Positions 5,728-6,585 of a stretch of 6,585 bases of DNA are shown one piece after another; positions within the stretch are counted from its first letter, which is position 1; each line of letters starts with the position of its first letter. Under the pieces are notes generated by a model. That model made no database searches. It was not told the DNA's origin and saw only the letters and a program-made list of their open reading frames with translations. The stretch spans positions 1 to 6,585 of the forward strand of contig VBFX01000045.1 of assembly GCA_005889395.1 (NCBI GenBank), read 5' to 3'. Source of the DNA: Chloroflexota bacterium (lineage in GTDB: Bacteria; Chloroflexota; Dormibacteria; CF-121). The position numbers and the translations under genes were made by a program.

Positions 5728-6111
5728 GGCGCCGTTGCGCAATGCTTGCAGCGCGCCGCGAACCAGCTCGCGAACTGCGGGGGCGCCCGCGGCGTCCACC
5801 GACGTGAGCTTCAGATGACGGATCGCTTTGCCGGCGCCTTCGAGCAACCCATCCGGGTCCTTGAGGTCGACGCCGTTGGCCAGGCCGAGGTTGACCCGCT
5901 CGCGCTGCGGCGAGATCGCGGCGAACACGGACTTCATATCGGCGCCCGTGGCGTACTGGATGACTTTCCAACCGGGATAGACCTTCTCATTTGCATCCGG
6001 CAGCACCGAGAGGATCACCTCGCGCGCTTTGACGGCAATCTCGCGCACCTGGGGGGAGTAGCCCTTGAGGAAGGTATCGACGGCGGGATCACCTGTTTTC
6101 GTGTTAGCCAT
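5725..6111 (-). CDS. DUF1801 (YdhG-like) domain protein
   Basis: This is a 128-aa soluble protein of the DUF1801 / YdhG-like family. Recognisable features are the N-terminal helix with DTFLKGYSPQVREIAVKARE (residues 12-31), the family core VYPGWKVIQYATG (44-56), then SVFAAISPQRERVNLGLANG (61-80), and a C-terminal helix. The family is small, often stress- or iron-linked by annotation, and has no firmly established biochemical role here, so I assign none. Start: ATG at 6111, 18 nt after the rplA stop, with only a weak AGGCGG 3 nt upstream. It is thus in the rplA transcription unit and probably less well translated than the ribosomal genes. Its stop codon is part of the rplJ promoter. A gene of this type between L1 and L10 is not standard. 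Confidence 0.85.
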   Translation of the reverse strand: MANTKTGDPAVDTFLKGYSPQVREIAVKAREVILSVLPDANEKVYPGWKVIQYATGADMKSVFAAISPQRERVNLGLANGVDLKDPDGLLEGAGKAIRHLKLTSVDAAGAPAVRELVRGALQALRNGA

Positions 6112-6129
6112 CGGCCGCCTGGATTGTGG

Positions 6130-6585
6130 TTAGCTCATCCGGCCGGCGGCGACCGGGTCAACGGGCACGCTCGGCCCCATCGTCGGCGAGAGGTAGACGG
6201 AGCGCAGGTACTGGCCCTTGGCGGAGCTCGGCTTGGCGCGCACGACCGCGTCCATCAGCGCAACGAAATTATCCTTCAGCTGCGCCTCGCTGTAGGAGGC
6301 CTTGCCGATGTTGGTGTGGATGATGCCGGTCTTGTCGACCCGGTACTCGATGCGGCCACCCTGGATGTCCTTGACCGCGCGACCGATATCGAAGGTGACG
6401 CTGCCCGCGCGCGGGTTCGGCATCAGGCCACGCGGCCCCAGGATCTTGCCCAGGCGGCCGACCTGACCCATCATGTCGGGCGTCGCGAGCGCGACGTCGA
6501 AGTCGAGCCAGCCCTCCTGGATCCGCTTGACCAGGTCATCGGCGCCGACGTAGTCGGCACCGGCCTCGGTCGCCTCGCGAGCCTT
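6130..6585 (-). CDS. rplA: 50S ribosomal protein L1, N-terminus outside the window
   Basis: L1 forms the mobile L1 stalk on 23S rRNA that guides deacylated tRNA from the E site, and commonly represses its own operon by binding its mRNA. The window holds the last 151 codons of about 230, ending in TAA at 6132-6130. Visible landmarks are GADYVGADDLVKRIQEGWLD near the cut end, then GRLGKILGPRGLMPNPRAG, the hinge/domain II signature, and the C-terminal SPTMGPSVPVDP. The ATG at 6474 is internal (it encodes the MMGQVG stretch) and is not the start. rplK probably precedes it outside the window. The DUF1801 gene follows after 18 nt. Confidence 0.97.
   Translation of the reverse strand, partial: KAREATEAGADYVGADDLVKRIQEGWLDFDVALATPDMMGQVGRLGKILGPRGLMPNPRAGSVTFDIGRAVKDIQGGRIEYRVDKTGIIHTNIGKASYSEAQLKDNFVALMDAVVRAKPSSAKGQYLRSVYLSPTMGPSVPVDPVAAGRMS

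Noticed and set aside
6130..6474. Treating ATG 6474 as the start of L1
   Set aside because: Conserved L1 sequence continues upstream without a stop to the window edge, so this methionine is internal.

Overview
The window is part of a bacterial rplA-rplJ-rplL-rpoB (L1, L10, L7/L12, RNA polymerase beta) cluster. Every gene I can support lies on the minus strand, so transcription runs from high to low coordinates. Base composition is GC-rich throughout. RpoB is of the short type: it lacks the large insertions of the E. coli protein and instead carries a lineage-type insertion of about 60 residues. L10 starts at TTG, behind an L10-leader RNA with an attenuator. Together these suggest a GC-rich, non-proteobacterial lineage. 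My best guess is Chloroflexota (Thermomicrobia-like), but this rests on sequence impression and not on a search.

Layout in transcription order: (1) 6585-6130, the C-terminal part of rplA, entering from outside the window. (2) 6111-5725, a 128-aa DUF1801-family gene placed between rplA and rplJ. (3) 5727-5598, a compact control region: an extended -10 promoter overlapping the DUF1801 stop codon, an L10-leader fold, and an intrinsic terminator hairpin whose 3' arm is the rplJ Shine-Dalgarno sequence. (4) 5597-5016 rplJ and 5006-4614 rplL, tightly coupled. (5) A strong 10-bp GC hairpin just after rplL. (6) A CorA-type divalent-cation channel gene, whose recognisable protein begins well upstream of its first canonical start codon. 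(7) 3497-3363, a 44-codon ORF for a small single-pass membrane protein with a good ribosome binding site. (8) 3362-3048, a 315-base noncoding stretch with hairpins and a well-formed promoter. (9) 3047-1, the first 1015 codons of rpoB, truncated by the window edge.

The ribosomal-protein and polymerase genes follow the near-universal order, but it is interrupted twice: DUF1801 between L1 and L10, and corA plus the small membrane ORF between L12 and RpoB. At both interruptions the downstream core gene has its own promoter candidate. This suggests that the core genes kept independent expression while accessory genes were accommodated. The L10 leader would set L10/L12 synthesis by autogenous attenuation, and the rpoB promoter would uncouple polymerase from corA expression. 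I saw no mobile elements, tRNA or rRNA genes, or CRISPR arrays.
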